Assembly (NCBI RefSeq): GCF_004346205.1
Contig: NZ_SMAM01000011.1
Coordinates: forward strand, 1-48,804
DNA length: 48,804 bases
Direction of reading: 5' to 3'
From: Bibersteinia trehalosi
Lineage (GTDB): Bacteria > Pseudomonadota > Gammaproteobacteria > Enterobacterales > Pasteurellaceae
Below the pieces are notes generated by a model, which did not search any database, had not been told where the DNA came from, and worked only from the letters and a program-made list of their open reading frames with translations. Position 1 is the first letter of the stretch. Each line of letters starts with the position of its first letter. This document shows positions 6,897 through 13,828 of this stretch, in pieces. The translations under genes and the position numbers were made by a program.

Positions 6897-6927
6897 GCCC
6901 AATCACTGTGGAAAGTGAAGCGATAGC
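6891..6927 (+). promoter_or_regulatory. Alternative hairpin competing with the C4 helix
   Basis: GCTATCGC (6891-6898) pairs with GCGATAGC (6920-6927), enclosing TCACT/AGTGA (6903-6907/6914-6918). The left arm overlaps the 3' strand of the C4 helix, so the two structures are largely exclusive. This suggests a switch between mature antisense RNA and read-through transcript. Confidence 0.5.
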
Positions 6928-6954
6928 CCCTAAAACTTACACGGAGCTATCAAA

Positions 6955-7137
6955 ATGCTTTTTAAATTCTACACCGGCAGAAAGCCAACCTACACAATTC
7001 AAGCCAATTCCGAAGCCGAAGCACGGCAAAAACTCGGCCTTTCACAAAATGCCGTTTGCGTTGCCCGCTACCCGTCCGCTTTTCTTGCACAAAAACAGGC
7101 AAATACCACCGCTTGCAAGGGGGTGCGCTATGCTTAA
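6955..7137 (+). CDS. Icd-like small protein (predicted cell-division inhibitor family)
   Basis: 60 residues. GGAG at 6943-6946 is well spaced from the ATG and lies in the segment complementary to the C4-like loop. The region YTIQANSEAEARQKLGLSQN, then AVCVARYPSAFLA, resembles the conserved end of phage Icd-like (inhibition of cell division) proteins. A stop at 6931 rules out a longer frame. Its TAA overlaps the next start (ATGCTTAA). Expression is expected to be low while the C4-like RNA is made. Family assignment is from memory of the motif. Confidence 0.6.
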   Translation: MLFKFYTGRKPTYTIQANSEAEARQKLGLSQNAVCVARYPSAFLAQKQANTTACKGVRYA

Positions 7138-7327
7138 TTGCCAAGACTACACCCAAGAGCTGAGCGAAATCCGCTTTTATCTCGAACAAGCCGAACAGCA
7201 CGCCGAGAAGGGCGAAAAATCGCTGATGTTGCACTGCTTAAACCTGATCAAACTCACCGTAGGCAGTACCGAAAAAAACGCAGAATTAACCGAAATGGGC
7301 ATTATCACAGGGGGCGAAAATGAATAA
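7130..7327 (+). CDS. Hypothetical small helical protein
   Basis: 65 residues from the ATG at 7130, preceded by AAGGGGG. It overlaps the Icd-like stop by 8 bases and the next gene by 8 bases, so it is part of a tightly coupled operon. The sequence (TQELSEIRFYLEQAEQHAEK, then SLMLHCLNLIKLTVG) is amphipathic-helical with no recognised domain. Confidence 0.6.
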   Translation: MLNCQDYTQELSEIRFYLEQAEQHAEKGEKSLMLHCLNLIKLTVGSTEKNAELTEMGIITGGENE

Positions 7328-7958
7328 CACAACACCACAAACTAACCTTAGAAACTGGCAAGAAATTATCGCTAATTTGCAGGAATTTAGCGAGGGCGGA
7401 AAAAGAATGATCGAATTTGCTAGACAACAAGGAGATTTTTCTAAAACCGCCGAGCAACTGCAAACCCTAATAAATAACAACGGCACAGAAGCAGAGAAAG
7501 AAGCATTTTTCGCACCGGTTAAAGATGCTTATATGCGTTTTGTTCAAACAAGAAAATTGGTTGAAAAGGCAATGGCTCAAGACAAAGAAGAAGCACGAGT
7601 ATTAAGAGAGAAACTGGCCGTCAAAAAGGCAGAGCTGGAAAGATGGAACAACTTACCATTTTACGCAAAAGACAAATTCAGCGATTTAATTTGCATTGAA
7701 AGCCGAGAGACGCTTGAAGATAAATTCACAGCAGTTTCTTGTATGTTCGAAACCCTGAAAGCGATCCCTAATCTATTAGAAATAGGCGCACTTGAAGAGG
7801 GCAAGGGGCACCTTATTGAACGCTTAGCCGAAATGAGCAAACTCTATTTGCTGTTTGCAGAGAAACAATTTTCACTACTGGAAGACGAAATTCGAAGTGG
7901 TAAATATGGCAAATTAGACCTAAACGGCACAGTACGGAATAAGGGGGATTTATGCTAA
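7320..7958 (+). CDS. Hypothetical helical protein
   Basis: 212 residues, mostly alpha-helical. A charged probable coiled coil spans about 75-110 (KLVEKAMAQDKEEARVLREK), followed by a more globular C-terminal half. No enzyme motif seen. The GGGGGC Shine-Dalgarno lies in the previous gene, and the stop overlaps the next start. Its place between Icd-like and replication genes suggests an early function. Confidence 0.6.
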   Translation: MNNTTPQTNLRNWQEIIANLQEFSEGGKRMIEFARQQGDFSKTAEQLQTLINNNGTEAEKEAFFAPVKDAYMRFVQTRKLVEKAMAQDKEEARVLREKLAVKKAELERWNNLPFYAKDKFSDLICIESRETLEDKFTAVSCMFETLKAIPNLLEIGALEEGKGHLIERLAEMSKLYLLFAEKQFSLLEDEIRSGKYGKLDLNGTVRNKGDLC

Positions 7959-8167
7959 CCCACCGCATCACCTTGCCGGACGGCACCGAGATTGAATTTT
8001 TTGCAGAAACCGACAAAGAAACATTTGCAGAAATTCAGCAAGAACTAAACGGGCTGCATATACCAACCTATGCGGAGTTCATCGCCCAACACCGGCGCAA
8101 ACGGGCTAATAAAAGCGTGAAATTGGCCCGAAAACGGCAAAAACAAGCACGCCGGAAACAGCGATAA
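7952..8167 (+). CDS. Small protein with basic tail, unknown
   Basis: 71 residues. Residues 1-45 look like a small beta-alpha domain (HRITLPDGTEIEFFAETDKE). The tail from about 48 is strongly basic (RRKRANKSVKLARKRQKQAR), suggesting nucleic-acid binding. The start overlaps the previous stop (ATGCTAA) and is preceded by AAGGGGG. It is the last gene before the helicase. Confidence 0.55.
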   Translation: MLTHRITLPDGTEIEFFAETDKETFAEIQQELNGLHIPTYAEFIAQHRRKRANKSVKLARKRQKQARRKQR

Positions 8168-8190
8168 ATCAGCAAAAACCATAGCAAAAC

Positions 8191-8213
8191 AACGGGCGAA
8201 ATTTTCGCCCGTT
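8191..8213 (+). promoter_or_regulatory. Perfect palindromic hairpin upstream of the helicase gene
   Basis: AACGGGCGAAA and TTTCGCCCGTT are perfect arms around one T, 36 bases before the helicase start. There is no T run, so an operator or mRNA hairpin is more likely than a terminator. Confidence 0.5.
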
Positions 8214-8249
8214 CATCAAATTAGCGAAAAGATTTTAAAGGATTGAAGA

Positions 8250-10427
8250 ATGCAAAATGCCCCTTTTTACGATAACCAGCCCAAAGACGGAATTAGCGAA
8301 ATTATCTGCCTAGTAGGTTCGAGAGCGTGGAATGCACTAGGCTACAACAAGCAGGAAAAGCAAGCATACGGCGAAGAATGGCAACTTTTAACGCAGGCAA
8401 TCGGCGCAGACCGTAAACGCCTGCCGCTAGTTTTAGGCACGGAACAACTAAACGAAGTCCACCGCCTAAAACTCACCAATACGCAGAAAGTGATCCGCTT
8501 TTGCCAATTTGGCAAACTTTCCGAGACCCAGAAAACCGCCCTTTTGCACAATATCGCCCAAAATTCACCGCTTGAAACAGTGCTGTTTACCGATCATCTG
8601 GGCTATGAGCAAGAGAATGTAAGCGACTATATTCAACGGCTCAGAACCGACCGAGAAAGCCAGCAGTTAGCTGAAATGCTGGCAGCAAAAAACGCCGAAA
8701 ACGCCCCGAAAAAACAGCCTTATATTGAAAGCCGGTGCGATGAACAGCTTAACGGCTTGTATTTCATCACGCCCAAAATTGATAAAGACACAGGCGAAGT
8801 GTTGAGCGAGAAAACAGCGTGGATCTGCAATGATTTAGAGCTTGCCGGCAAGGGTAAAGACAGCCAAGGCGAATACTACTACCTTTTCCGCTGGCAAAAT
8901 GCCGATGAAAAAGAACCACGTTTAGAAGCGGTACATTTTGCTGATTTTGGTTCAGAAGCAGGCTGGAAACAGCTCAAAGCCAACGGCTTACAAATGAGCC
9001 AATCGGCAGGCTTAACCGGCAAGCTTGCCGAGCATTTCCATATGATGAGTAAAACCGTGCCGAGCAACTGGAAAATTACCGCCCTTGCCGGTTGGCAAAA
9101 TGGAGCGTACATTTTACCGAATGGCGAAATGATCGGCGAACCGAAAAGCCCAGTTTACTTTACTAAAAAGACAATGGATAACTTAGGCTACACCAGTAAA
9201 GGCACACTGGAAAGCTGGCAGGCAGAAATCGCCGATAATGTTCGAGGCAATCAGTCAATGATGCTAGGCATTGCCACCGCTTTAACTGCCCCAATGTTGG
9301 CGATATTGGGGCTTTCCTCTTTCGGCGTGCATTTGTATGAACTGAGTACAAAAGGCAAAAGTACAACGCTACATTTAGCCAACAGCGTTTACGGCGACAG
9401 CCGGCAATTGGTAAAAACGTGGAACAGCACCGCCTACGCTATTCAGCAGGAAGCAGAAGCACGCAATGACGGCTTTATTACCCTTGACGAAATCGGGCAA
9501 GCCAAAGACCCAAAGAACCTTGAAACTATTGCTTACGACCTCTTCAATGAAACCGGCAAAATGCAGGGCAAAAAAGAGGGCGGAAACCGCAAAGTAAACC
9601 GCTGGAAAATCACCGCACTTTCCACCGGTGAAAAGGATTTAGAAAAACAGCTAAGTATGCAAGGCGTAAAAGTGCATACGGGGCAGTTAGTGCGCTTATT
9701 GAACGTACCAATGCACGAACCAACACATTTTCATCAATTCCCTAACGCCAAAGCCCACGCCGACCACTTAAACGAAGCCGTGCAACACCATTTTGGCACA
9801 GTGGGCAGAGTGTGGATCGCTTTTTTGGCTGAAAATGGCGAATTAGTCAAAAGCACCTATAAAGCTATCCGTAAAAAATGGCTAAATTTAACCGAAAATA
9901 TGAGTGGGCAAGTTCAACGAGTGGCTGGCGACCGATTTGCTGCGCTGGAAACCGCCCTACAACTTGCTAAAAACTGGACGGGCTGGACAGAAGAAGAAAA
10001 CAGTCAAGCAATGCTCAAAAATTTCAACAGTTGGAAGGAAATTTACGGCGAAGCCACAAGGGAAGAAACGAAAATTATCGAAACGATGATGGATTGGCTG
10101 GTAAAACACGAAGCCGCCTTTATTGAATTTCCGTTCAATCCAGAACAGCGAACCCCTAATAATGTTTATGGCTTTCGTATACTGGCTAACCAGTCACCAC
10201 CAACGCCGGAACATTTCTTCATTTATGGTCAAGCTTTCCGTGAGTGCTTAAAAGAATATCCAACCAATATAGTTTGCACGATCCTTCATAACAGCGGTAT
10301 TTTGCATAAGCAGGTAAAACCTGAAAAAGGCTACGAATTTATGCACCATATCCCAAAGAAAATGACCGGCGGAAAGAAGATCAGGGGCTATAAAATCGTC
10401 CCGATTATGGCAGACGAAGAAGAATAA
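8250..10427 (+). CDS. DUF927-domain replicative helicase/ATPase
   Basis: 725 residues. A DUF927-type ATPase core spans about 165-450, with a P-loop at STKGKST (GKST 369-372) and a Walker B at FITLDE (about 409-414). The family is the replication helicase of many integrative elements and prophages, analogous to the C-terminal half of P4 alpha. The N-terminal 160 residues show no obvious primase motif, so a host primase may be used. A terminator and an iteron array follow directly, placing the likely origin beside its initiator. AAGGA lies 9 bases before the ATG. Confidence 0.82.
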   Translation: MQNAPFYDNQPKDGISEIICLVGSRAWNALGYNKQEKQAYGEEWQLLTQAIGADRKRLPLVLGTEQLNEVHRLKLTNTQKVIRFCQFGKLSETQKTALLHNIAQNSPLETVLFTDHLGYEQENVSDYIQRLRTDRESQQLAEMLAAKNAENAPKKQPYIESRCDEQLNGLYFITPKIDKDTGEVLSEKTAWICNDLELAGKGKDSQGEYYYLFRWQNADEKEPRLEAVHFADFGSEAGWKQLKANGLQMSQSAGLTGKLAEHFHMMSKTVPSNWKITALAGWQNGAYILPNGEMIGEPKSPVYFTKKTMDNLGYTSKGTLESWQAEIADNVRGNQSMMLGIATALTAPMLAILGLSSFGVHLYELSTKGKSTTLHLANSVYGDSRQLVKTWNSTAYAIQQEAEARNDGFITLDEIGQAKDPKNLETIAYDLFNETGKMQGKKEGGNRKVNRWKITALSTGEKDLEKQLSMQGVKVHTGQLVRLLNVPMHEPTHFHQFPNAKAHADHLNEAVQHHFGTVGRVWIAFLAENGELVKSTYKAIRKKWLNLTENMSGQVQRVAGDRFAALETALQLAKNWTGWTEEENSQAMLKNFNSWKEIYGEATREETKIIETMMDWLVKHEAAFIEFPFNPEQRTPNNVYGFRILANQSPPTPEHFFIYGQAFRECLKEYPTNIVCTILHNSGILHKQVKPEKGYEFMHHIPKKMTGGKKIRGYKIVPIMADEEE

Positions 10428-10436
10428 TCACAAAAG

Positions 10437-10463
10437 GCAAGCTATCAATAGCTTGCTTTTTTT
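10437..10463 (+). terminator. Terminator after the helicase gene
   Basis: GCAAGCTAT and ATAGCTTGC pair perfectly across a two-base loop, followed by seven T residues. Confidence 0.93.
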
Positions 10464-10513
10464 ACGCACTTCAACAAAGAAATAATAAACTTGTATAGAT
10501 TGATAGGAAGAAT

Positions 10514-10737
10514 AGGAACTTAGGAACAAAGATAAATAAATATAGATATATCAATAAGTTATCATTTCTCAACGTTCCTATATATTAAAAATTGTTCCTA
10601 AATTATGCCTTTTTGTTCCTAAATGCCAAAAAATCCAAAAAATCCGTTCCTGAGTAAATAGGAAATGTTCCTGTACCCAAAGGAACGATTTACCAATATA
10701 ACCTATTGAATTTAAAGTGTTTTTTGATTTTGTTCCT
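10514..10737 (+). other. Iteron array, putative replication origin
   Basis: GTTCCT occurs at 10574, 10594, 10615, 10646, 10667 and 10732, and its complement AGGAAC at 10514, 10522 and 10681. The main run is spaced 20, 21, 31 and 21 bp, close to whole helical turns, so the sites face the same side. The region is very AT-rich and lies directly after the helicase gene. P4 origins likewise have repeats bound by alpha. The initiator is not proven. Confidence 0.65.
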
Positions 10738-10885
10738 AAATTCCTATCATTCCCACACTTTTAAACAACATCACAAATAAAAAAATTATATTGAGTGACT
10801 ATCTACAAACCAGAACTTATCTCAGAACTGGCGTAATCTGAAACATATAGAGCGAGCTATCGCCCTTATGTTTACACTAAATTTT

Positions 10886-10908
10886 GCTGAATTTAGTCTA
10901 AATTCAGC
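10886..10908 (+). repeat. Perfect 23-base palindrome
   Basis: GCTGAATTTAG and CTAAATTCAGC flank a single T. It lies between the iterons and attR, with a partial copy (CTAAATT) just before it. It may be an operator or part of the origin. Confidence 0.5.
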
Positions 10909-10970
10909 TCCTCAAAAGGGAGTTGAATTACCGTCCGAAAAAGATCAATAATATCCGCTTAATAGATCCC

Positions 10971-10988
10971 TTGTAACCTTGATGTAAC
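10971..10988 (+). promoter_or_regulatory. Putative integrase arm-type sites, right end
   Basis: TTGTAACC (10971-10978) and GATGTAAC (10981-10988) repeat the motif at 730-748, 10 bp apart, about 65 bp inside attR. Confidence 0.5.
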
Positions 10989-11051
10989 TTTTTAGGTTTT
11001 CTATTTTTGCTGAATGCTTGATTTATAAGGGCTAAGCAGATTTTTCAATGT

Positions 11052-11066
11052 CCGCCAGCTCCACCA
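11052..11066 (+). other. attR core
   Basis: A 15-bp duplicate of the ssrA 3' end (see attL), orphaned from any tmRNA sequence upstream. It marks the right end of the element. Confidence 0.92.
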
Positions 11067-11100
11067 AATCACAATCCAAACAAGTCCGATAGAGACCGAT

Positions 11101-11134
11101 AAAGCCTTGAATTTCAATAGTTCAAGGCTTTTTT
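11101..11134 (+). terminator. Displaced ssrA terminator
   Basis: AAAGCCTTGAA pairs with TTCAAGGCTTT and is followed by TTT. It lies 35 bases beyond attR, so before integration it would have followed ssrA directly. Confidence 0.85.
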
Positions 11135-11199
11135 GTTGTTCGCTTAGCATTCAAAAATAGAAAGTTGTATCACTGAAATAGAGATGATACTAAGATGGC

Positions 11200-11230
11200 A
11201 AAACGCGAGAGATTGTAAATACTCTCGCGT
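11200..11230 (-). terminator. Terminator of fklB
   Basis: CGCGAGAG (11204-11211) and CTCTCGCG (11223-11230) form a perfect stem. On the minus strand it is followed by TTTT, 10 bases after the fklB stop. Confidence 0.8.
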
Positions 11231-11240
11231 CTGGGAAGGA

Positions 11241-11870
11241 CTATAAAATTTCTAATAATTCGACTTCAAAGATTAATGTGCTGAATGGTGGAATTGATGC
11301 CCCAGCACCACGTTCACCGTAAGCAAGGTTGTGTGGAATAGTTAAACGCCATTTCGAGCCAACAGACATCATTTGCAATGCTTCAACCCAACCTGCGATT
11401 ACGCCTGTTACAGGGAATTCTGCTGGTGTGCCACGTTTTACTGAGCTATCAAATACTGTACCATCAATTAAAGAACCTGTGTAGTGTACACGCACTTTAT
11501 CGGTTTTCGCAGGTTTTGCTCCAGTGCCTTCAGTTAAGATTTCATACTGTAAACCGCTTTCAGTCACTTGCACGCCTTTGGCTTTTTTATTTTCTTCTAA
11601 AAACGCCTTACCTTCTGCTTCTAAGGCTTCAAAAGCTTTGCGTTGCTCTGCTTCTGCTCGTGCAGATAGTTCTTGTAGTGCCTTAGTCACTTCGTTAATG
11701 TCTAGCGCAGGTTCATTTTGGTTTAGCACATCTAAAATCCCTTTTACCACTGCATTTGGCTCAACATCTAAGCCGCTACCGATCAACTGCTGACCAATTT
11801 GTAAACCTACACCGTAACCGCCTTTGGCTTCTACGCTGTCTAATTTCACTGAGTCTAAGTTTAAAGACAT
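11241..11870 (-). CDS. fklB: FKBP-type peptidyl-prolyl isomerase
   Basis: 209 residues from the ATG at 11870 (MSLNLDS), preceded by AAGGAAA; the longer open frame is not used. The N-terminal dimerisation region (about 1-95) has the [11 protein letters not shown] motif of FklB/Mip-like proteins. The C-terminal FKBP domain (about 105-209) includes [18 protein letters not shown] and [13 protein letters not shown]. There is no signal peptide, so it should be cytoplasmic. It catalyses proline cis-trans isomerisation during folding. It follows a truncated helicase gene on the same strand. Confidence 0.93.
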   Translation of the reverse strand: MSLNLDSVKLDSVEAKGGYGVGLQIGQQLIGSGLDVEPNAVVKGILDVLNQNEPALDINEVTKALQELSARAEAEQRKAFEALEAEGKAFLEENKKAKGVQVTESGLQYEILTEGTGAKPAKTDKVRVHYTGSLIDGTVFDSSVKRGTPAEFPVTGVIAGWVEALQMMSVGSKWRLTIPHNLAYGERGAGASIPPFSTLIFEVELLEIL

Positions 11871-11881
11871 AATGTTTCCTT

Positions 11882-12628
11882 TTATTGAATGAATAACCGC
11901 CCCGATATGGAGATGAATTGTGAGATTACAAGGGCAAGCGGGCAATTTTGCAACATTTTCTGCAAAATCTCTGCCACATTTTCGGTATCTTTGGCGATAA
12001 ATTGCCAGCCTTGAAAATCAATATGGTCTTGCAGATCTTCTTGCCACGCATCTTGCACCGCTGGTTTAAAAGTCAAAATCAAGATTTTGTTCCAACCCAT
12101 GGCTTTTGCCAGTTGATAGCTGGCAAAGGTTTTACCAAAACGCATTTTTGCATTCCATAAAAAGTGCGGCGTTTTACCTTTATTTAACGGATCGCGGTTA
12201 AAGCTCTCAAAATAAGCACGGGTTTTTGCCACCGCTTCTGCCTGTTCAGGACGCATACCGAACGACTGCGTGCGTTTTTCGCTGTTTTTCACCCCGCTTT
12301 TCACTTCCAACAACGCCGCCCGTACATCGTTTAAACTACATTTAAACCATTCACCATTAACTTGCTCCACACCGTGCTTTTTCAGCACCCGATGCACATC
12401 GTGATCGGAAAACAGCGAGCCATTATCCCGAATTGCCGTCTCATCTAATTCCACTTTCCACGTCTGTTCCGGCGTTTTAGTCGGATAATGCTCACGCATA
12501 CGCTCCTCCACCGTGCGAGAGGTAAAACCGATTTTCAAACAATTCGGAAACGCACGGTCGGAATAGGCATAGATTTTCGGTTGATGAAGTGGATTTAATA
12601 AATTATTTTGGGGTTGTTGGTCGGTCAT
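11882..12628 (-). pseudogene. Truncated GIY-YIG/helicase restriction gene
   Basis: 248 codons remain. Residues 15-100 resemble a GIY-YIG (T5orf172-type) nuclease: KIYAYSDRAFPNCLKIGFTS, then RTVEERMREHYP. Residues about 145-215 start a superfamily-2 helicase with motif I in MRFGKTFASYQ. Every later helicase motif, including the DEAD-type box, is missing; about 20 unrelated codons after NCPLA lead to the stop beside fklB. The intact gene would be far longer, so a deletion removed the 3' end. It was probably the translocase/nuclease of the adjoining methylase locus. Confidence 0.8.
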
Positions 12629-12656
12629 AAAAAAGTCCTGTTGATTTAATTAAAAT

Positions 12657-12725
12657 TGTAGGGACGCCACGCTTGGTGTCCATAAACAATGTTCATAAAT
12701 GGACACGAAGCGTCGTGTCCCTACA
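12657..12725. repeat. Palindromic repeat with 27-bp arms (copy 1)
   Basis: Imperfect inverted repeat: 24 of 27 positions match between the arms, which begin TGTAGGGAC, with a 15-base loop. A related element with equal arm length lies at 39472-39548. It sits between the FRG gene and the helicase remnant. Confidence 0.75.
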
Positions 12726-12771
12726 AATTCATCGGGTTTGGTAAAATTTTTGAGGGAAATTACCGCTTGCA

Positions 12772-12899
12772 AAATCTCCCCTCTTATCCCCTCTTTTTCA
12801 AAGAGGGGACGATCATTCATTTCTTTATAAATGCATAGAGCATTATTCACGCTTTGTATAAACTCCCCTCTTTGAAAAAGAGGGGCAGGGGGAGATTTA
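12772..12899. repeat. Nested inverted repeat with two CCCCTCTTT hairpins
   Basis: Each end carries a perfect CCCCTCTTT/AAAGAGGGG hairpin, and the outer flanks AAATCTCCCC and GGGGGAGATTT are also complementary. It resembles a mobile or MITE-like intergenic repeat. The open frame covering it (12650-12937) is not a gene. Confidence 0.7.
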
Positions 12900-12967
12900 A
12901 TTGTGGCGAAGCCACAAGAATAATTGTGAATTTGCAAAATTTTTTCGGAAAATTATCGTTTGTAAAA

Positions 12968-13828
12968 TCACTTTGAACGCTGAATTAGTAGTTCAGTTAA
13001 TTCATTATTTACAGATTTAACCACGCCTAATAAGTCAGGATACATAGAACTGTAATTTATTCCTATGTGGTTTAAGTAATTAAGAATTTCAGTTCTTAAT
13101 TCATTTTTTATATAAATTTTGAAAGCAAATTGATGTTTTTCATTTTTGATTTTATCAAAATGTTCAATCGCTTTTCTTATATAGTCACGAATAGTGTATT
13201 CACTTAAATAACCTTTCTGAGCAGTGATTCTTCCGTAATAATCTGTCTTGGGTGTGAACCAAAATCTTTCCATTATTCCGTGATATTCAGGAAAATAATT
13301 AGCATTTACCATAAATAATGCAGAATATTCTGAAGTTTCCTTAGGTTTTTTAGGTTCGGAATTTGCCATAAATAAAGCAACATAAATTGATTTACTCCAA
13401 TCTAAATAAGGTGTTTTCAGATCGTAGTGTCTACCAATTGCCCAAAGTTCTCTTTCGTGTTCAGTATGAGTAATTTTAAGTAATGATTGATCTATTAAAT
13501 TGCCACGCAGTTTTTTAAAGAAACTGGAAAAAATCTTTACCTTTGCGTCATCAATTGATATTTTCCCATCAATTTCTCTTTCCAATGTGCTTACTAAAAG
13601 CCAATCGGAATTGGATTGCCCACGATAGAAAAACTCTTCTCCTGCTGTTTCTAAGTTATAAACTTTTTCAAAGAAAGAGAATAATTGCTCTGGCTTATCA
13701 ATTTTGATACAAGAAAATGGTACAAAACGTTCATCTGCACAAATTTCCTTCTGAAAATCTTGGTCAAAAAGATCTTTTTTAATATCAAAAGTTTTTAGAC
13801 TTGAATAATTGTGAATGGGGTTACTCAT
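12968..13828 (-). CDS. FRG-domain protein of the restriction locus
   Basis: 286 residues. The FRG signature is clear at about residues 65-85: FFYRGQSNSDWLLVSTLER. FRG proteins often occur in defence and restriction loci, but their biochemical role is unknown. The ATG overlaps the methylase stop (ATGA), showing operon coupling. AT-rich like the rest of this locus. The gene appears intact even though its neighbours on both sides are damaged. Confidence 0.8.
   Translation of the reverse strand: MSNPIHNYSSLKTFDIKKDLFDQDFQKEICADERFVPFSCIKIDKPEQLFSFFEKVYNLETAGEEFFYRGQSNSDWLLVSTLEREIDGKISIDDAKVKIFSSFFKKLRGNLIDQSLLKITHTEHERELWAIGRHYDLKTPYLDWSKSIYVALFMANSEPKKPKETSEYSALFMVNANYFPEYHGIMERFWFTPKTDYYGRITAQKGYLSEYTIRDYIRKAIEHFDKIKNEKHQFAFKIYIKNELRTEILNYLNHIGINYSSMYPDLLGVVKSVNNELTELLIQRSK

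Larger units (their letters stand above)
6572..7327 (+). other. Long open frame overlapping the C4-like RNA (coding doubtful)
   Basis: A 251-codon frame is open from ATG 6572 to TAA 7325-7327. Its last 65 codons are the real gene at 7130. Upstream it runs through a strongly base-paired RNA (6820-6896) and then out of frame through the Icd-like gene. The part up to about codon 130 resembles sequences annotated as Icd-like or Ash proteins in prophages. I regard the upstream part as mainly a structured leader RNA; a short leader peptide from 6572 remains possible. Confidence 0.35.
607..11066 (+). mobile_element. P4-like integrative phage-satellite element in ssrA
   Basis: The element is bounded by a 15-bp direct repeat (CCGCCAGCTCCACCA) at 607-621 and 11052-11066. 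It carries an integrase next to attL, two AlpA-like regulators, a coiled-coil protein, a P2 gpN-like capsid protein, an Ogr/Delta-like zinc finger, a C4-type antisense RNA with an Icd-like gene, a DUF927 helicase and an iteron array. No portal, terminase, protease, tail or lysis gene is present, which argues for a satellite needing a helper phage and against a full prophage. A capsid gene on an otherwise P4/PICI-like genome resembles capsid-encoding satellites. I found no exact ACAAGCGGT uptake core inside it by eye. Confidence 0.85.

Noticed and set aside
6955-6970. Programmed -1 frameshift joining the long frame to the Icd-like frame
   Set aside because: An AAAA slip is possible near 6952, but the Icd-like gene has its own well-placed ribosome site and ATG, which explains the arrangement more simply.
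8250-10427. Reading the helicase as a full P4 alpha primase-helicase
   Set aside because: I see ATPase motifs and DUF927 character, but no primase catalytic motif or zinc finger in the first 160 residues.
12657-12899. CRISPR array
   Set aside because: The repeats are inverted palindromes, not regularly spaced direct repeats with unique spacers, and no cas gene is present.
12650-12937. Minus-strand frame of 95 codons
   Set aside because: It is a translation through two palindromic intergenic repeats.
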